NCBI GenBank assembly: GCA_028829895.1
Contig: CM054179.1
Coordinates: forward strand, 67,410,891-67,474,890
Source: Sinotaia quadrata
Lineage: Eukaryota > Mollusca > Gastropoda > Architaenioglossa > Viviparidae
Direction of reading: 5' to 3'
Length of the DNA stretch: 64,000 bases
Shown here: positions 56,401 to 62,400 of the stretch, in pieces
Position numbering within the stretch: position 1 is the first letter of the stretch
Layout: each line of letters starts with the position of its first letter
Translations under genes and position numbers: made by a program
Notes under the pieces: model-generated
Told to the model about the DNA's origin: nothing
The model's input: only the letters and a program-made list of their open reading frames with translations
The model's database searches: none

Positions 56401-59400
56401 TTGAGTGCAACATACATATGCACACATATCTAGAAACATACACCTGCCAAAGAAAGATAAACAGAACAAAAAAATTTCACAAGCACACACCTGCCCAAAA
56501 AGATAAACAGAACAAGAAGAAAAATAAACAGAATATGAATGATAAACAGAACAACAAAAAAGATAAACAGAACATGAATGATAAACAGAACATAAATGAT
56601 AAACAGAACATGAATGATAAATAGAACATGAATGATAAACAGAACATGAATGATAAACAACAAGAAAACAACTTTCATTAATTATTACCTACCTCTCGAA
56701 GCAGAATTTCATAGTCCTGGGTTTCTTGGGGTTTCAATGAAGGGTTAAACAACAGGTACATGCGCTGATCTTTGCTCTGGAAAAGTCGAACAACAAAGTG
56801 TCAAATGAATTGTCTAAAAATAAGAAATCACTTTACTTTAATGAGAATGATCACAGAGGATTTAAATGTTTCAGAAATATTCCCAATATATTTGAGTTAA
56901 ATCAAATTTTTCCTTTCTCAAAATGTCTTAGTCTTTTCTGTCATTCTTTTGTAATTTTTGTTAAAGATCTGTTATTAAAACTCTTAGTAAAGATAATCTG
57001 AATGACATTAAAACAATTTGCTTAAATGCATACCTGTATTGAATTTCTTATCCACGAGGAAAACAAGAATACCTAATAAATATACAGTACAATTTACATA
57101 AAGAAATTTAAAAGGAAAATCAATAATGCAGAGTTGCTGTATTATTATTTTAAATTTTCTTTTGTTAAAATTTAAGAAAGACTGATTGCAAATGTCATCA
57201 CATTGGTTTTTGGGATGAGTACTTTGAACATGACAATGCAACACAAAGCTGGCCATGTTAAAAAAACCCCACTTCCCACATGCTTGAAGGTCAAGGATGC
57301 TTTAACTGTTGTTCCCCAAAACTCCCATGTGCTCGACGGTAAAGTTGGCCATATAAAAATACCAAAAAAAAACTCATGTGCTTGAAGTTCAAAGATGCTT
57401 TAGCATTGTACATAGATAGAGCTGGAAATCACTCTTTCTCTATATATATACTATATCCATTTAATATTCACATTTATTTATATCTCACATAATGTTTCTC
57501 ACATTTTATATTTCTTGTAATTTTCACACTGCTTATTATATCTCATCTAATGATTCACATTTGTATATATCATGTGATGTTTCACACTATTTATATCTCA
57601 TGTAATGTGTCATACTTTTTATTGTTTATATTTCACATTTCAAACTGTGTTTTGTTTATATCTCATGCAATGTTTCACAGCTTAATATCTTGTTTACATC
57701 TTGTTAATATATATTGCAATTTTCACATTGTTATATCTCATGTATTGTTTCACATTTTCATTTTTTGTACAACATTCCAAGCATGTCTGAGAGTGATTTC
57801 TAAAAAATAAAAAAAAAAATTAAAAGAGTGATCTCATTATTTAACTTTCTTTTCAGAATGTTAGTTTTAGCTGAAAAAGCATGTCAAAATAATGTATAAA
57901 ACTAACTACATGTTAAACTCAGAATAATGTAAAAAAACTACCTGCCTGTTAAATTGGGAAAACTCAAGGAAGGTAATACTGTTAGTATAATGAATAACTT
58001 ATTAATAATAGCTTATTTGAATTAATTTACAGAAGAGAGCTAAATGTACTTTACCATTATCTCAATATCTACGTCCATGTAGCCAGAACCAGCATTCAAT
58101 TGTGTTCTGTAGGTCAGAGTAAATCGAAGGTAACCTCCATAGGAAGAGACCTTAGAAGAAGAGTTATCAATTGATAGAACAATATCTGGCAATATAAAAC
58201 TTGGATATAAATACCAATTCTACAAACATTATGTAAATATTGTTGAAGTACAATTAGTATTTGAACAGTATCTAGTTGTCATGACTTCACTGATCGATTG
58301 CCTTCTTATAGACAAGAGAAATCTTGTTATCATAATTGACAAAAACAATATTCTAACTAAAATGAACATCTGTATCATTGTTTACAATATTCTAACTGAA
58401 TGAACAAAATCTAATCCAATGTGAACAATAAACTAAGTGAACTGAACATATTCTTATTTAGTTTAGTCTAACATATTTGCTTGAATATCACTCTTTAGTG
58501 AACGAAAAGCAAGTATACCTTATCTCCTTTGAATTTAGTTTAGTCTAACATATTTGCTTGAATATCACTCTTTAGTGAACAAAAAGCAAGTATACCTTAT
58601 CTCCTTTGAATTTAGTTTAGTCTAACATATTTGCTTGAATATCACTCTTTAGTGAACAAAAAGCAAGTATACCTTATCTCCTTTGAATTTAGTTTAGTCT
58701 AACATATTGCTTGAATATTACTCTTTAGTGAACAAAAAGCAAGTATACCTTATCTCCTTTGAATTTAGTTTAGTCTAACATATTTGCTTGAATATCACTC
58801 TTTAGTGAACAAAAAGCAAGTATACCTTATCTCCTTTGAATTTAGTTTAGTCTAACATATTGCTTGAATATTACTCTTTAGTGAACAAAAAGCAAGTATA
58901 CCTTATCTCCTTTGAATTTAGTTTAGTCTAACATATTTGCTTGAATATCACTCTTTAGTGAACAAAAAGCAAGTATACCTTATCTCCTTTGAATTTAGTT
59001 TAGTCTAACATATTTGCTTGAATATCACTCTTTAGTGAACAAAAAGCAAGTATACCTTATCTCCTTTGAATTTAGGTGGCAACTGGAAGAAAAGTGCCTC
59101 TCTTTCACGCTGAATGCCGTCAAAATTATTGAAAGTTATCTCATTGCGAGGTGCATTAACAACAAAGCCATCTGTAATAGTACGACTCATTCGGCGGTTG
59201 GTTAGTGAAAAAGAGTGGCTGCCATCTGGATTAAACTGAGGCCGAAGCTGCTCATAAAAACAGTAAATAAATAACAGAAATATAAAATTGCAGTAGTAGT
59301 AATGTAAATTTTAAGTTTAAAAATATAAACCTAAATATTAAAAACCAAAGCTACTGCATGATCATGAATATTAAGTAAAAGCTTAATAAAAGACAATGTT

Positions 59401-62400
59401 AAAGCAGTTTTTTTTTAAAAATAGAGGCAGTCTATGAAACATTACAATAATCATAATTTCATTATTGCAAACAGAAATATCTAAGAATAGCCATAATTTC
59501 ATTATTTCAAACAGGGGTATCCTGAGAGATCAAAAGCATAATTTTATTATTTCAAATGGAGATATCTGAGAAATCAATACCATAATTTCATTATTTCAAA
59601 TGGAGGTTTCTGAGAGAACAATAGCCATAATTACATTATTTCAAATGTTACCTAAATGCAAATTTTAAAAAGCATTCATACAACTGAGATGTAATTATAA
59701 AATTAGGTTCTTTCATAAGTTGTGCATTATATAATCTTCATTCCAGTGTTTCCCAAAGTGTGTGCCATGGTTAACTCACAGGGGTGCCACAGGATATTCC
59801 ATATTTAAATGCAATTGGTAGTTATTTTCTGACTTTGAGCACTGTGGAAAAAATCCTGATACTCTAAGGGTACCATGAACCAAGAAAAATCTGAGAATCA
59901 CTGCTTTATTCAATTCAGTGCTTTCTTGATCTAACTTTTAATATTTGTATTCAGTAGATTGTGTATATTGTGCATGTGTGTAAATATATGCACATATTTA
60001 ACCATCCATCCTTTATGATTAATGCACAATTACAAACATGTACACAAACAAACCCACACATATAAAGCAGTTTCCTCAGACAAGTATTTTTCCATCAGAC
60101 AACTAGTTTCACACAATTTCAAACAGTGAGAAAAGAATCATGATAAAATTTTCAACATGATAAAATCTTATGCTATGTTTTAAAACCATTTTACCCACCA
60201 CTTCACGGTTGTATCCAGAGCTTGAGCACTGTTTAGTAATGCCCATACAAAAACAGGCAAGGCAGCCTTGTTGATTGGATTCATCCAGGAAAAAATAACC
60301 ATCTTTACAAGACCCACAGCGCTGGCCTTGAACATTAGTCTGTAAAGTGTAAGCAAGTAAAACCAAAATGAAGAAGACTGTAACCAACAGAAGGCCTATA
60401 TGAGCTTCAGCACAGCATAACATGAAACAGCAATGGACAAAGGCATTCAATGAGAAAACAGTAATATAACAGGGAGTCAACCAGCATTTAGTTATGACAT
60501 CAAACATGACTGACAGAGAAGTACATGCATTCACTAAATTAAAAATTACACAGCCCACTGCAAATAATGACAAATATTTAACATTAAGGCTGTAAAAGTA
60601 ACAAAATAACAAGCAACATTTCAGGACATTTAAGACAATCATCTTGGACACCAGCAATTTGCAGTCAACCCAGTAACCAGCAAATTAAAAAAACAAATGA
60701 ATCTCTAATAACATTTGTTAACATTTTGTAAAAGTTTTAAAAAAATCAACATTCACAAGCAAAATATTCATAAGTCTGACCTTGCACTGACACTGTCTAG
60801 TAACTGGGTCACACTGAGTATTGGGCACAATACCTCGAGGGTCACAATCACACTCCTCCTCTGAAACAAGAAGAAAGGTTATAGTAAATTAAGAAGATAT
60901 ATTTTCCTTACCTCATCAGCCCTAAATTCAAAATGTACAAGACAGTGCATGCAAAATCAAAAACGACATCAAAACAGCTTACTTATTTGCTTGCAGTAAT
61001 CTCCAGGTGTAAGAGGGTTGCCTTGGTAACCTGGCAAACACCTGCAAACAAAAACAGACAAGATTTCTCAATTCTAATATTATAAATGCTATTTAATTTA
61101 ATTATTTAATTAAGGTAAAGCTCACATTTAAAAAATATTAAAAAATATCAGGATGCTCCAGTGTTGGTTAAGCTCAACAAAATAAATGTTACAATATTTT
61201 AATACTATTTAAAATACTCAGTGGTGATGATAATGTAAATGCCTATATATGCAAGCAATGCACAAATGAAATGTTTCTTAGACAAAAACCAACACAATGA
61301 TCTACAGCTAGTAACAAATAAAACAGAAGAAATAAATGACCTTTCGCAACGCCGCCCAGTGTGTCCAACAGGACAAGCTGTGCAGGTCACTTGCCTGTCA
61401 GTGTCCAGTATACATGATGGACTAAACCTGTAAACATTAACAGTAGTCTAAACTCCATGAAAACAAACTTCCATCAAGCAAAATATTTCAATAAAATAGC
61501 TGGAGTAGACTCATCTGTAGATTGGTTAAGAATTTAAAAGATAGAGAACTATTTCGTAAAACATCAGAACATAAACAGGCCCTATAAGTTGGTTAGTACT
61601 GTTGTGCAACTTTCAAAGCATGTTTAATATATCATTAGCACATAGGTTCAATCACTGGAATCTTAATGATGTTCAGTTGCAAAAGAAAAATCTTAAATTT
61701 GCCTCACTGTATCTACTAAAATAATTATTGCTTCACAAAAACAAATACACTCAGGTGAATTTAGAGATTAATTGCCTGCCTACTAAAACTGGTTGGGTTA
61801 TATGATAGTATTTAAAATTAAATTTATGTTCAAGATATTCAACATCACTTTGGATTTTCTTTACTATTTTCTCCTTGTAAGCAAATATTGATATTAGTAT
61901 AAAAACAATGTGAATATTTTTATGAAATAAAATTGTAAAGTTTTACAGATTGGGTAAAACTAGATGTTGTAAATACAGGTGTTGTTTAAGTCAGTGTGCA
62001 TCTAATTTTATCATTTACAATGTTATAAATATATTTAATCAACATTATGAGTTAGTTAATATAATGAATGTAGTGAAACACTCACTGATTAGGTGACTCA
62101 GTGGATGGACAGGGGCATTTCTGGCAATCATTAGCACTGCCTCTAGTAGCATTACCATAGTAACCAGGCAAGCACATTTCACATTTGTCTCCATGAGTGT
62201 TGTGACGGCAGTTCTAATTAAGTGTTACCATAAAATTTGTCATTTAAAAAGAACAAGTGAAATCAGATAAAAACAAAAAATTAAACAAGAACAGACACTC
62301 TCAATCAATGCAAAGAATGTTTTCAATATATATTATTCACATTTATTTTATTTTTTTAAACAGAATTATACACTTTTCTTACAGAATTATACACTTTTCT

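Noticed and set aside
56430..56678. Hydrophobic small proteins on the minus strand
   Set aside because: Translation of an 18-bp AT-rich minisatellite.
60340..60657. Extension of exon 6 upstream as a transmembrane-rich N-terminus
   Set aside because: The acceptor CTTTACAG at 60340 and the laminin EGF pattern place the exon edge there; the rest is intron read-through.
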